From JANRLJ01 sp034437895 (GTDB lineage: Bacteria > Chloroflexota > Anaerolineae > Aggregatilineales > Phototrophicaceae): DNA of 22,656 bases. Position numbers and translations under genes: made by a program. The DNA lies in the NCBI GenBank assembly GCA_034437895.1, contig DAOTTO010000140.1:1-22656 (forward strand). Direction: 5' to 3'. Numbering within the stretch: the stretch's first letter is position 1; each line of letters begins with the position of its first letter. Shown in pieces: positions 15,811 through 22,656 of the stretch. The notes under the pieces were generated by a model. It had not been told where the DNA came from. It worked only from the letters and a program-made list of their open reading frames with translations, and made no database searches.

Positions 15811-15827
15811 CCGCTAGGATTAAATTT

Positions 15828-16532
15828 ATGAGTCAGGCAGAAGTGCTTTACAACCTCCAAAAAATTGATTTGCAAATCATCCGTGTCAAAAAACGATTGA
15901 ACGAAATCGCCTTATTACTCAAAGACAATGTAGCCGTTACAGAGGCACAAACTCAGGTTGCCGCCGCCGAAAAAAAACTTATCCCTTTAAAAACGCAAGC
16001 CCGCAATCTTGAATTTGATATTCAATCCACTGTTGAAAAATCCAAAGGGACAGAGGAACTCCTCTACAGTGGGCGCGTAAAAAACCCAAAAGAGATGCGC
16101 GAGATGCAGCAAGAAATCGACTCCCTTAAAAAACGACGCGGCGACCTCGAAGATCGCTTGTTAGAAGTGATGATGACGGTTGAAGAAGCTGAAGGCGAAT
16201 TACAAAACAACCAATCCAACCTGATAACGTCCCAATCAGCTTGGGCAAACCAAAATCAAGCCCTGCTAGATGAACAAGCCAAATTACAAACACAACTCAC
16301 TGCCGAACAAGAACGCCGTAAAACCGCTTTGCCAAACGTTAAGCCAGAAAGTCTCAAGATTTACGATACGCTTAAAGGCAAGAAAGCCAATCACCCGATT
16401 GCGCTCATGCAAGACCGAAGCTGCGCGGCTTGTGGCATCGAGCAAACCTTAGCTATTGTGACCGAGGCAAAACGTGGCGAAACCTTGGTCTACTGTCTCA
16501 ATTGTGAACGCATCCTCGTTCCGCATAATTAA
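15828..16532 (+). CDS. Coiled-coil protein with C4-type zinc ribbon (CT398/CdsZ-like)
   Basis: 234 residues, typical for the family; AGGA lies 8 nt before the ATG. Residues 5-165 are almost wholly charged helix with heptad spacing, forming a long antiparallel coiled-coil hairpin around the conserved turn LYSGRVKNPKEMREMQQEID (79-98). The C-terminus is a zinc ribbon with Cys199-x2-Cys202 and Cys223-x2-Cys226 (DRSCAACGIEQ, VYCLNCERIL). Related proteins are widespread. The Chlamydia member CT398 has been reported to contact sigma-54 and type III secretion proteins, so a scaffold or adaptor role is likely, but no general function is known. The protein has no signal peptide. It is followed after 21 nt by the NACHT-like gene, and the two are surely co-transcribed. 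Confidence 0.9.
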   Translation: MSQAEVLYNLQKIDLQIIRVKKRLNEIALLLKDNVAVTEAQTQVAAAEKKLIPLKTQARNLEFDIQSTVEKSKGTEELLYSGRVKNPKEMREMQQEIDSLKKRRGDLEDRLLEVMMTVEEAEGELQNNQSNLITSQSAWANQNQALLDEQAKLQTQLTAEQERRKTALPNVKPESLKIYDTLKGKKANHPIALMQDRSCAACGIEQTLAIVTEAKRGETLVYCLNCERILVPHN

Positions 16533-16553
16533 ATTCTGGAAGGTTTAGGACTT

Positions 16554-19397
16554 ATGGTCGATATTAACCTGAACTTCAACGACTTCAACGCAGAGAGCTT
16601 CGGGATAGGTTTGGCGGCAGGCTGGCTAACGGCCTATGGGGTTTATCGCGCCCGGCATGTGTTGGGCGCAGCGCGGACTTCCCTCTCGCAGCAGGCAACC
16701 AGCGCCCAAAATTTTGCTACACGCAGCGCCGACAGCCTTTATATCGAAGATTTACTCAGAAGTTGCGAGAGCAATCACCTCGCAGGCAAAACCACCAAAT
16801 TATCCAATTTACTGGTCGAACCGCGTTTTTTGCCTGCTCCGGCTCTGGCCTCTCCGCCCGATGATGGTGAATTACCGAGCGTGTTCCGCGTCGTGCCGAT
16901 TGTACCGGATTACCCCTATCTCCATGCGCCCTATAACGTCGAAACCCTTTCGATAGAAGACCTCGGCAATGGTGATCGTGCCGTCGCCTTGTTAGGTTTG
17001 CCGGGTAGTGGGCGCACCACCGCATTACAAGCGATTGCGCTTTGGAGTTTGGGCAAACTTAATTTCACCGCCCCCATCGACAAAGTGCAACAGCAACTTG
17101 ATGCCGAAGAAAAACAACTCTCCAACGAAGAACGCTCCAAACGAGTCAAAGAACGCCTCGCTGTACAAGAGATGGCGCTGCAATCTTTGGCAAAAGGCAA
17201 AGGGACGGAAGCCAACCCCGATCCGGCTGAACGGCGTAAAGTACCCGTTCCTGTATTCAAACGGCTTACGCCTGTTTATACCCATCTCGCCAATATCAGC
17301 TTTACCCCCAATGAGTTTGGTCGCCAGATCGACCCGGCGGAACCGTTGATTCGCGCTGTGCAGCATCATGTGACCAGCACCACCGCCAAAAATATCCCGC
17401 GCAAATTGTATGAACGCCTCGCGGAAGGCAAAGTTTTGCTGCTGCTAGATGGTTATAATGATTTACCTGAATCGGAACAGCGGCAAAAACTCGCTTGGTT
17501 ACAGGCATTTATGGCGGAATACAGCAGCAATTTTGTCATCATTGTTGGGTCGGCAACGGGATACGGCGGTTTAACTCGTGCTGGCTTTACGCCTGTTTTT
17601 CTGCGTCCATGGAATGATATTCAGGCCGATGGTGCTGTCGATGGTTGGAGGGAACATTGGCCTCAAATCAGTGGCGCGCGGCGGCGAGCAGGAGCAAAAC
17701 CTGCCCCGGAAACCATCGGCATGGCGCGTTTGGATAATCGCGGGCGTTCTGCCTTCGAGCAAACCCTCAAGATGTGGTCAAATTTTGAAGATAGCTCACA
17801 ATTCGATCCCGAAGGTTGGATTCGCGGCGTAATTTCGCGTTATCTGCCCGATAACCAGCCGATTGGGGTTGTTCTGCCCAGATTAGCGCAATTAGCGGCT
17901 CTCCAATTGGACGAAGGTTACATTACGCCGGAACGCCTAGAACAAGTAATGTCGGGCAAAATCGCTCAACCGCTAGACGGTTCAACCTCACAAACCGATT
18001 TTTCCGAATCCGATGATGAAGTTTCAACATTCCTATCGGAATCTGATGACGATTTAAGCGCCTTTGAGGACGATGATCTTAGCGAATTCGAAGACGATCC
18101 CAAGCCTGCCGCACCACAAAAAGCAGCCAAATCCAACGCAGTTGCTAAACCAAAACCTGCTAAAGCCGCTGCACAGCCGAAAACCAATGCTGCCAGGGAT
18201 CAAGCTAAACTGCTCGCCGCGCTTCGTAAAAGTGGTCTTTTAATCACGTTTAAAGGCGGACGCTATCAATTCCGCCACGCCTTATTTGCAGCCTATCTCG
18301 CCAGCCTTTATTTGAAGGAACTCGGCACAGAACAGGTTTTGGATAAATCGAATCAACCCGCATGGCGCAATGCTTTCGTCTATGCCGCCCTTCACATACC
18401 CCTAGATGCCGTCGTTAAGGCGCGTTTAGCCGCACCTGCTGATGTGCTGCAAGCCAATGTCTTAGAGATGGCACGTTGGCTGGCTTATGCGCCTCCTAAA
18501 GTTGAATGGCGACCTGCCCTGCTCAAACAATTGGGGAATATGTTCGTCGCCAGCAATCAATATCCTCTTCTGCGGGAACGGACGGCAGCCGCCTTAGTCG
18601 GCACACGCGATCATAGTGTTATCGTCGCGTTCAAGCGCGGCTTACAGCATCTCGATAATGATGTGCGGCGCTTATCGTGTTTGGGGTTAGGTGCGCTGCG
18701 TGATGAGAGCGCAGTCATGGATTTGGGCAATTTGCTTCAGGATAAATCCACCGAAGTCCAACTCGCCGCTGGATTAGCGTTAGGGGCTATCGCCACACCC
18801 GAAGCATTAGAAGAAATGGTCGTCGCCCTTACGGATGGTTCGGAGCAGCTACGTCAAGCCATTGCGGAAGCCTTCGCTGCTATCCCCGACGAAGGCTATC
18901 CCATCCTGTATGATGCCGTTAATCATGAGGAAATGATGCTGCGCCGCGCCGCCGTTTTTGGCTTGCGCCGTGTGAATACACCTTGGTCATTGGTCTCGCT
19001 CTATCGTACTGCGCTGGAAGACGATCAATGGTATGTGCGCTCGGCGGCGGAACAGGCCTTTTATGACCTCCAATATGGGGATGCCGCCACAGGTGTTCAT
19101 GCCTATCCTGCTGTTGAATCTATTCCTTGGCTGCGCGAATGGGTGGCGTTGCAAGGGGAAGATACCATTAAGGAAATTCAGCAGCCTGATGAAATCTTGT
19201 TGATGGCGCTTGAGGAACGTGATCCGCTGGTGCAAAGGCTGGCAGTCGCCAACATCGGGCAGTTAGGGCTGGCGGCACACATCAACACCATCTATACCAT
19301 CTTAGGGCATCAATCACCCGATGTACGGGATGCGGCATATCGCGCATTAGGCGATCTCCAGTCACAAATTGGGCAGCCTCTCCCCTCACCAAACTAA
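16554..19397 (+). CDS. NACHT-like P-loop protein with HEAT repeats, degenerate Walker motifs and acidic insert
   Basis: 947 residues; AGGA lies about 5 nt before the ATG. A short hydrophobic stretch (about 16-33) could anchor it in the membrane. The P-loop is GLPGSGRTT (148-156), with Arg154 in place of the usual Lys. A coiled-coil insert (about 175-225) precedes VPVPVFKRLTPVYTHLANI (230-248). Walker B is VLLLLDGYNDL (294-304), with Asn-Asp where NACHT proteins have Asp-Glu, and the usual sensor-1 T-S-R is replaced by IVGSATGYGGL. The winged-helix end LRKSGLLITFKGGRYQFRHALFAAYLASLYL (557-587) is typical NACHT. Before it sits an acidic, Ser/Phe-containing repeat (483-515), then an Ala/Lys/Pro linker (517-547). 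Residues ~650-940 are HEAT-like repeats. STAND proteins of this kind sense and scaffold; with these changes, nucleotide hydrolysis is doubtful. Specific role unknown. It ends at a strong terminator. Confidence 0.85.
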   Translation: MVDINLNFNDFNAESFGIGLAAGWLTAYGVYRARHVLGAARTSLSQQATSAQNFATRSADSLYIEDLLRSCESNHLAGKTTKLSNLLVEPRFLPAPALASPPDDGELPSVFRVVPIVPDYPYLHAPYNVETLSIEDLGNGDRAVALLGLPGSGRTTALQAIALWSLGKLNFTAPIDKVQQQLDAEEKQLSNEERSKRVKERLAVQEMALQSLAKGKGTEANPDPAERRKVPVPVFKRLTPVYTHLANISFTPNEFGRQIDPAEPLIRAVQHHVTSTTAKNIPRKLYERLAEGKVLLLLDGYNDLPESEQRQKLAWLQAFMAEYSSNFVIIVGSATGYGGLTRAGFTPVFLRPWNDIQADGAVDGWREHWPQISGARRRAGAKPAPETIGMARLDNRGRSAFEQTLKMWSNFEDSSQFDPEGWIRGVISRYLPDNQPIGVVLPRLAQLAALQLDEGYITPERLEQVMSGKIAQPLDGSTSQTDFSESDDEVSTFLSESDDDLSAFEDDDLSEFEDDPKPAAPQKAAKSNAVAKPKPAKAAAQPKTNAARDQAKLLAALRKSGLLITFKGGRYQFRHALFAAYLASLYLKELGTEQVLDKSNQPAWRNAFVYAALHIPLDAVVKARLAAPADVLQANVLEMARWLAYAPPKVEWRPALLKQLGNMFVASNQYPLLRERTAAALVGTRDHSVIVAFKRGLQHLDNDVRRLSCLGLGALRDESAVMDLGNLLQDKSTEVQLAAGLALGAIATPEALEEMVVALTDGSEQLRQAIAEAFAAIPDEGYPILYDAVNHEEMMLRRAAVFGLRRVNTPWSLVSLYRTALEDDQWYVRSAAEQAFYDLQYGDAATGVHAYPAVESIPWLREWVALQGEDTIKEIQQPDEILLMALEERDPLVQRLAVANIGQLGLAAHINTIYTILGHQSPDVRDAAYRALGDLQSQIGQPLPSPN

Positions 19398-19406
19398 AGC
19401 AGATCT

Positions 19407-19445
19407 ATCCATAGGGCAAGTTATTCCGCTTGCCCTATGGATTTT
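19407..19445 (+). terminator. Rho-independent terminator, possibly bidirectional
   Basis: A perfect 14-bp stem ATCCATAGGGCAAG (19407-19420) / CTTGCCCTATGGAT (19429-19442) with the 8-nt loop TTATTCCG is followed by TTTT on the plus strand. It lies 10 nt after the NACHT-like gene stop. The stop codon of the converging lipoprotein gene (19435-19437) is inside the right arm, so minus-strand transcripts would form the same hairpin at their 3' end, though without a U-tract. Confidence 0.85.
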
Positions 19446-20241
19446 CCGGCTCGTTCTCGCACAACGTAATCCCATCAAACGTAGTATGGAAAATAAATTG
19501 GTCGTCCCCCGCCTGCATGATGATGCGATAGCCATCCGTAACGATCAAGCTGTAAGTTTGGCCTTCCACCGGACAGCCGAGGCTAGAATCTTCCCAGCTT
19601 ACTGGACTCACCTCAACCGCTTGAATTTCCGCTTCGGGCAGCCCCAATTCTTGTGCTAACCGCCGCTTTGCCAGCCCAACCAATTCTGCCGCTACCGGAT
19701 CAATCCGTAAGAGAACACTCGTAGAGACATCGAGTAGATCGCTTTGTTGGCATAAACGCACTTCGGTATTCGCCCCATAATATTCATACACCTTCTCATC
19801 CACCAGCAAGACAATCCGATAACCAGCAATTCGCAAATTAGCCGCAGGGGTCGCTCGTCCACAATCCAATTGATTGCTGCGCCAACGAACCGCTTCTGTG
19901 TAACCGATCTGAATTTCTGAAACCGAAACATTCACCCGCGTGGTCAAATCTTCAATCGCAAGCGTGACAAGCTGGGATTGGGAATCGGTGGAAAGTGTTT
20001 CTTCTAAAGGAGTGGACGTTTCTAAATCGCTTGGCGCGACCAATGTGCCTGTCGTTGGGCTTGGCGGAATCGGTAGAGGTGTGGAGGTAATGGTGGGCGG
20101 AATCAAAACAAGGGTGGGAACATCAGTGGATAATCCCCCCGTTGTTGAACAAGCCGTTATGAATCCAGCAAGGATGAGGATTAAACAAATCCCGATGCGG
20201 GAAAAATTAGGCTTCTGGTGAACCGAGTTTGGTTTCCACAT
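19435..20241 (-). CDS. Lipoprotein with duplicated SWEDSSLGCP-type domain
   Basis: The ATG at 20241 (MWKPNSV) gives 268 residues; a longer frame exists but lacks support. The N-terminus has a basic stretch, a hydrophobic core (16-28) and the lipobox-like FITAC, with Cys31 as the probable lipidation site. A Thr/Pro/Ser-rich linker follows (about 39-85). Two related domains follow: the first has EAVRWRSNQLDCGRATPA, GYRIVLLVDEKVYEYYG and VRLC; the second has VSPVSWEDSSLGCPVEG, GYRIIMQAGDDQFIFHTTF and ITLC. Both share W-x(n)-Cys, GYRI and a closing Cys, which points to internal duplication. This domain is common in Chloroflexota lipoproteins and its function is unknown to me. No good ribosome site precedes the ATG, and it overlaps the DUF167 gene by 35 nt, so translation may be coupled or the true start may be different. 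Confidence 0.75.
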   Translation of the reverse strand: MWKPNSVHQKPNFSRIGICLILILAGFITACSTTGGLSTDVPTLVLIPPTITSTPLPIPPSPTTGTLVAPSDLETSTPLEETLSTDSQSQLVTLAIEDLTTRVNVSVSEIQIGYTEAVRWRSNQLDCGRATPAANLRIAGYRIVLLVDEKVYEYYGANTEVRLCQQSDLLDVSTSVLLRIDPVAAELVGLAKRRLAQELGLPEAEIQAVEVSPVSWEDSSLGCPVEGQTYSLIVTDGYRIIMQAGDDQFIFHTTFDGITLCENEPENP

Positions 20242-20524
20242 CGGCGGTTGTAATGCCTTCGACGCTGACCAATTTTTCGCTTTTATCCCCACCTGCCACA
20301 ATTTCGACCTTCCCTGGAGCAACACCCAATCGCTGTGCAAGAAATTCGATGAGTTCTTGATTCGCCGCTGGGTCTCCCGCTGGGGTCGCCTTCAGTCGCA
20401 CTTTAAGAATGCCATCTTCTTGCAGCCCACCAAGTTCGGTAGTGGCGGAACGTGTGACGACCCGTACAGCAAACGCAACACCGCCTTTGGCATCGGTAAT
20501 TTCAAATTTGCGACCCGTTGACAT
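20207..20524 (-). CDS. DUF167 (YggU-like) family protein
   Basis: The ATG at 20524 gives 105 residues and has GAGAGG six nt upstream; the in-frame codons further up lack such a site. The body matches DUF167: VAFAVRVVTRSATTELGG (16-33), GILKVRLKATPAGDPAANQELIEFLAQRLGV, then VEIVAGGDKSEKLVSVEG. In the family, the strand V-K-V-x-A-x-P-x-x-G-x-A-N and the GxxSxxK segment are conserved. E. coli YggU has a known structure but no settled function. Small and cytoplasmic. It is the first gene of a two-gene unit with the lipoprotein, which starts inside it. A promoter lies about 60 nt upstream. Confidence 0.9.
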   Translation of the reverse strand: MSTGRKFEITDAKGGVAFAVRVVTRSATTELGGLQEDGILKVRLKATPAGDPAANQELIEFLAQRLGVAPGKVEIVAGGDKSEKLVSVEGITTADVETKLGSPEA

Positions 20525-20584
20525 AATGAACCTCTCGTCTGTATGCGCGTTTAGCGACTCGATACGCTGTTGATCTACTAAAGA

Positions 20585-20613
20585 TAGTATCACGCGCCGC
20601 CTTACAGGACAAG
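20585..20613 (-). promoter_or_regulatory. Predicted promoter of the DUF167-lipoprotein unit
   Basis: Reading the minus strand, TTGTCC (20613-20608) and TGATACTAT with -10 box TACTAT (20590-20585) are 17 nt apart. Each box matches the sigma-70 consensus at four of six positions, and TG one base before the -10 gives an extended -10. The -10 lies about 60 nt before the ATG at 20524. Confidence 0.55.
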
Positions 20614-20666
20614 CAGATGCGCTTTACCCCCGCTCAAATCCACAAGTCAAGTCGGTGATAACACGC

Positions 20667-20672
20667 TACAAT
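20667..20672 (+). promoter_or_regulatory. Candidate -10 box of the metalloprotease gene
   Basis: TACAAT lies 31 nt before the ATG at 20704, in the word ACACGCTACAAT, one base different from the word before the GMC oxidoreductase gene. No clear -35 box is at the right distance, so this is a weak call resting on that similarity. Confidence 0.35.
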
Positions 20673-20703
20673 AAAGCAAAATACTCACCCAAAGGGGCAA
20701 GTT

Positions 20704-22524
20704 ATGTCTGATGAATCCAACCGAGATCGCCCAATGACCGAACAAGAGGCGACTGTTTCCCACAGCCTACGTCGTTTACAACAAGCCGTTCAATCCGAGA
20801 TGCCCGCGACAATGGCAAAATACGCCATGAGTTCTTTTACCCTCCACCAAGAACCACTCCCTGAAGAGGCTTATGCCCGTGTGTTGGTCTTGGTTTATCC
20901 ACAAGACCCCTTCGTCGGAGAACCCGAAGTACGCTCGATGAGTACCGCCGATATTGGCGACAGCCTCATCAATTCACGCTTTAAGATCGAAGACAATTCA
21001 AGCGAAGCTGCCATCCCGGATGCCGATGGCAATTATCTTTATTGGCCCAATAAGCCGCAGTTCGATCAAGTCAACAGCTTCTATTACGCAACCGTCACCT
21101 TGCGGATGCTTGAGCGCTATGCACGGCGAGCGCTCCCTTGGTCATTTCCCACCCCCCGCATAACGATTAACCCGCATATGGGGGATGATGCCAATGCCTT
21201 TTATAACGAGTCGGAGCAGCTGCTCGGCTTCCATACATTCACCCTAGAAGACAAAATCATCAGCACTGCCCAAAGCGCCGATATTATCAGTCATGAGACA
21301 GGCCATGCCGTCTTAGATGGCTTGCGTAATCTTTATAATGAGTCCTTCGGGTTAGGTTCAACCGCCTTTCATGAGAGTTTCGGCGATATGAGCGCCATGT
21401 TGATCGCGCTGCACGATGACTCGTTGGTTCGCCGTTTAATCGAATGGACGCAAGGCGATCTACGTATGGCGAATTTCGTAACAGCCGTCGCAGAACAACT
21501 GACCGATGCGCTGCAACATAAAGAAAAATTTGTCCGTCAGCATACAATTTATTTACGCAACGCTCTCAACATCTTCCAAAACGTCCCTTTTGACGAATTG
21601 ACATATGAGCCGATTGACCCCGAAACCGAGTTAGGCCGCCAGAGTCATAATTACTCCCGTCTTTTTTCCGGGGCATTTTATGACATCCTCGTCGGCATTT
21701 ATGAGCGATTTAAGCATGAAAGCGAACCCGCCCATGTCGCCCTTTATCGCGCACGGGATACGCTGGGGCGGCTGCTCATCACGGCAGTTGAATTAGGGCC
21801 AGTCGGTGAATTGACTTTTGAAGATATGGCGAAGGCGTTTATCGCTGCCGATCAACTCTTATATGATTCGCGGGATTTTCCGGTACTTGTAGAAGTCTTC
21901 AGCAAGCGCGGCCTGCTGACTCAAGAAACGGCAGATACCTTTTTACAGACAATGAAAACGCTGTCAGAGGTCTATTTGCCCGAAACACTCAATATGGCGA
22001 TGGCTTCCGCCTTATTTTTGGAGAAAGAAATTCTTCCCAGCTTAAGCATTAAGCCTGATGACGAACTCCTCCCGATTGGCGCATATCGGAATTCCGCCGG
22101 ACACGCCTTCTTAACCTATTATTCAACCCGTCAAGTGCTGCTCAATGGGGAGCAGTTTAAGCAGTTCAACGGCGCAAATATCAGCATGTATGGCGGCCTA
22201 ACCTTGGCCTTTGATACCCAAAATCGCCTGCGGAGTGCCATCTATCGCCCCGTGACGGAAGAGGATATTCGCCAGACGCGCATCATGACAGGCGATCTTA
22301 TCCAGCATGGCCTCATCGTCGATAATTTAACCCCCTCACAAATTTATATACGGCAGCCGCCCCCTCATGGGATCATTATCCCGCCAACGAGTGCTAATGC
22401 ACAAACACCACGCGGCAAAGCACGCTTAGTGAAGCTGCCGATTATCGTCGATGTGATTCCTGAGCCGCTCAATAATTTTGCGCGTTACGTTCAAAAAATG
22501 TGGCAGCAGACCAAAAAGGATTAA
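20704..22524 (+). CDS. Thermolysin-like (M4-type gluzincin) metalloprotease without export signal
   Basis: 606 residues; AAAGGGG lies about 6 nt before the ATG. The zinc site is ISHETGHAVLDGL (195-207), with His197, Glu198 and His201, and the third ligand is probably Glu224 in AFHESFGDMSAM (221-232), as in thermolysin's NEAISD. NAFYNESEQLLGFHTF (164-179) matches the substrate-edge strand NAFWN of M4 enzymes, and His315 in SHNYSRLFSGAFYDIL aligns with thermolysin His231. Unlike secreted M4 enzymes there is no signal peptide and no clear FTP/PepSY propeptide, only a charged start and ~130 residues before the core. The C-terminal ~250 residues (after the catalytic fold) are unassigned. It thus looks like an intracellular protease, or one exported by an unseen route. 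Its neighbour is the converging insertion sequence. Confidence 0.85.
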   Translation: MSDESNRDRPMTEQEATVSHSLRRLQQAVQSEMPATMAKYAMSSFTLHQEPLPEEAYARVLVLVYPQDPFVGEPEVRSMSTADIGDSLINSRFKIEDNSSEAAIPDADGNYLYWPNKPQFDQVNSFYYATVTLRMLERYARRALPWSFPTPRITINPHMGDDANAFYNESEQLLGFHTFTLEDKIISTAQSADIISHETGHAVLDGLRNLYNESFGLGSTAFHESFGDMSAMLIALHDDSLVRRLIEWTQGDLRMANFVTAVAEQLTDALQHKEKFVRQHTIYLRNALNIFQNVPFDELTYEPIDPETELGRQSHNYSRLFSGAFYDILVGIYERFKHESEPAHVALYRARDTLGRLLITAVELGPVGELTFEDMAKAFIAADQLLYDSRDFPVLVEVFSKRGLLTQETADTFLQTMKTLSEVYLPETLNMAMASALFLEKEILPSLSIKPDDELLPIGAYRNSAGHAFLTYYSTRQVLLNGEQFKQFNGANISMYGGLTLAFDTQNRLRSAIYRPVTEEDIRQTRIMTGDLIQHGLIVDNLTPSQIYIRQPPPHGIIIPPTSANAQTPRGKARLVKLPIIVDVIPEPLNNFARYVQKMWQQTKKD

Positions 22525-22538
22525 TTTTACCAAAAAAC

Positions 22539-22656
22539 GTAACTACTCAGGGGTGAAGCAGGGTTGGGGTGAAGGGCGAGGCGGAAAAAGCATCGACCAA
22601 AGCGGAGAACATGGAATAGCCGTGTTTGCGAGCCGTTGAAAGATAGCTACGGACAG
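22539..22656 (-). mobile_element. Insertion sequence, IS66-type, one end only
   Basis: The right edge enters a mobile element whose transposase C-terminus is readable on the minus strand. The likely element tip is GTAACTACTCAG (22539-22550); IS66-family ends usually begin with GTAA. If this is correct, the 8-bp target copy would be CAAAAAAC (22531-22538), just after the protease stop. The other end is outside the window, so neither inverted repeat nor target duplication can be verified. Confidence 0.6.
22547..22656 (-). CDS. IS66-type transposase, C-terminal 35 residues, 5' end beyond window
   Basis: The minus-strand frame ending at the TGA 22549-22547 reads VRSYLSTARKHGYSMFSALV followed by a short tail DAFSASPFTPTLLHP. 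The S/T-x-R-K-x-G-x-(4)-A-L pattern close to the stop is the standard end of IS66-family transposases (RSY-STARK-G). It is too short for a firm family call, and whether the full gene is intact cannot be known. Confidence 0.65.
   Translation of the reverse strand, partial: VRSYLSTARKHGYSMFSALVDAFSASPFTPTLLHP

Larger units (their letters stand above)
15540..15827. other. 288-bp divergent intergenic region
   Basis: This is the longest gene-free stretch. It separates the minus-strand glycan operon from the plus-strand zinc-ribbon operon. From left to right it holds about 50 nt of leader for the minus gene, a hairpin repeat element between two CCTATAAT copies (15593-15738), about 30 nt without visible structure, and two palindromic sites next to the plus-strand start. 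No open frame with a ribosome site and no tRNA-like fold was seen. Confidence 0.8.

Noticed and set aside
15540..15827. CRISPR array or small RNA gene in region C
   Set aside because: The repeats are nested inverted repeats and 7-bp units, not regularly spaced direct repeats of 25 bp or more; there is no clear promoter-terminator pair for an RNA.

Overview
The window reads as chromosome of a bacterium, most probably Chloroflexota of the Anaerolineae type. This is inferred from gene repertoire (WaaL-TPR fusion, GT-C proteins of the DDSWIH type, coiled-coil C4 zinc-ribbon protein next to a HEAT-repeat NACHT-like protein, lipoprotein with the SWEDSSLGCP domain). No rRNA, tRNA or other marker gene is present to prove it. 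Coding density is very high; no gap exceeds about 290 bases.

Region A (1-9486, minus strand) is a run of multi-spanning membrane proteins for surface glycan assembly: an O-antigen ligase/polymerase with C-terminal TPRs, then five GT-C-type or related membrane proteins, the last cut by the left edge. Genes overlap by 11-20 nt or lie under 70 nt apart, so it looks like one operon. An Mrr-type restriction endonuclease gene, AT-rich compared with its neighbours, sits inside this run.

Region B (9536-15539) continues the glycan theme: a divergent GYDGQ-type membrane protein (+), a GMC flavin oxidoreductase with its own promoter (+), then converging minus-strand genes for a membrane protein and a WbaP/EpsE-like phosphoglycosyl transferase that would start lipid-linked glycan assembly. 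A plausible division of labour is: the transferase primes undecaprenyl phosphate, GT-C enzymes add sugars from polyprenyl-linked donors outside the membrane, and the WaaL-like protein polymerises or transfers the chain. Soluble GT-A/GT-B enzymes are absent here and must be encoded elsewhere.

Region C (15540-15827) is the longest intergenic stretch. It carries a MITE-like or heptamer-repeat element with nested inverted repeats and 8-bp flanking direct repeats, followed by palindromic TGTACA-containing sites just upstream of the next gene.

Region D (15828-22524) holds a two-gene operon (coiled-coil zinc-ribbon protein; membrane-anchored NACHT-like protein with HEAT repeats, an Arg in place of the Walker A Lys, and an acidic repeat insert), a strong hairpin terminator shared with a converging lipoprotein gene, a DUF167 gene that overlaps the lipoprotein gene, and a thermolysin-like metalloprotease with no visible export signal. 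The right edge (22539-22656) enters an insertion sequence, seen as the C-terminus of an IS66-type transposase.

The best candidates for something undescribed are the zinc-ribbon/degenerate-NACHT operon, the element in region C, and the lone Mrr gene inside a glycan operon.
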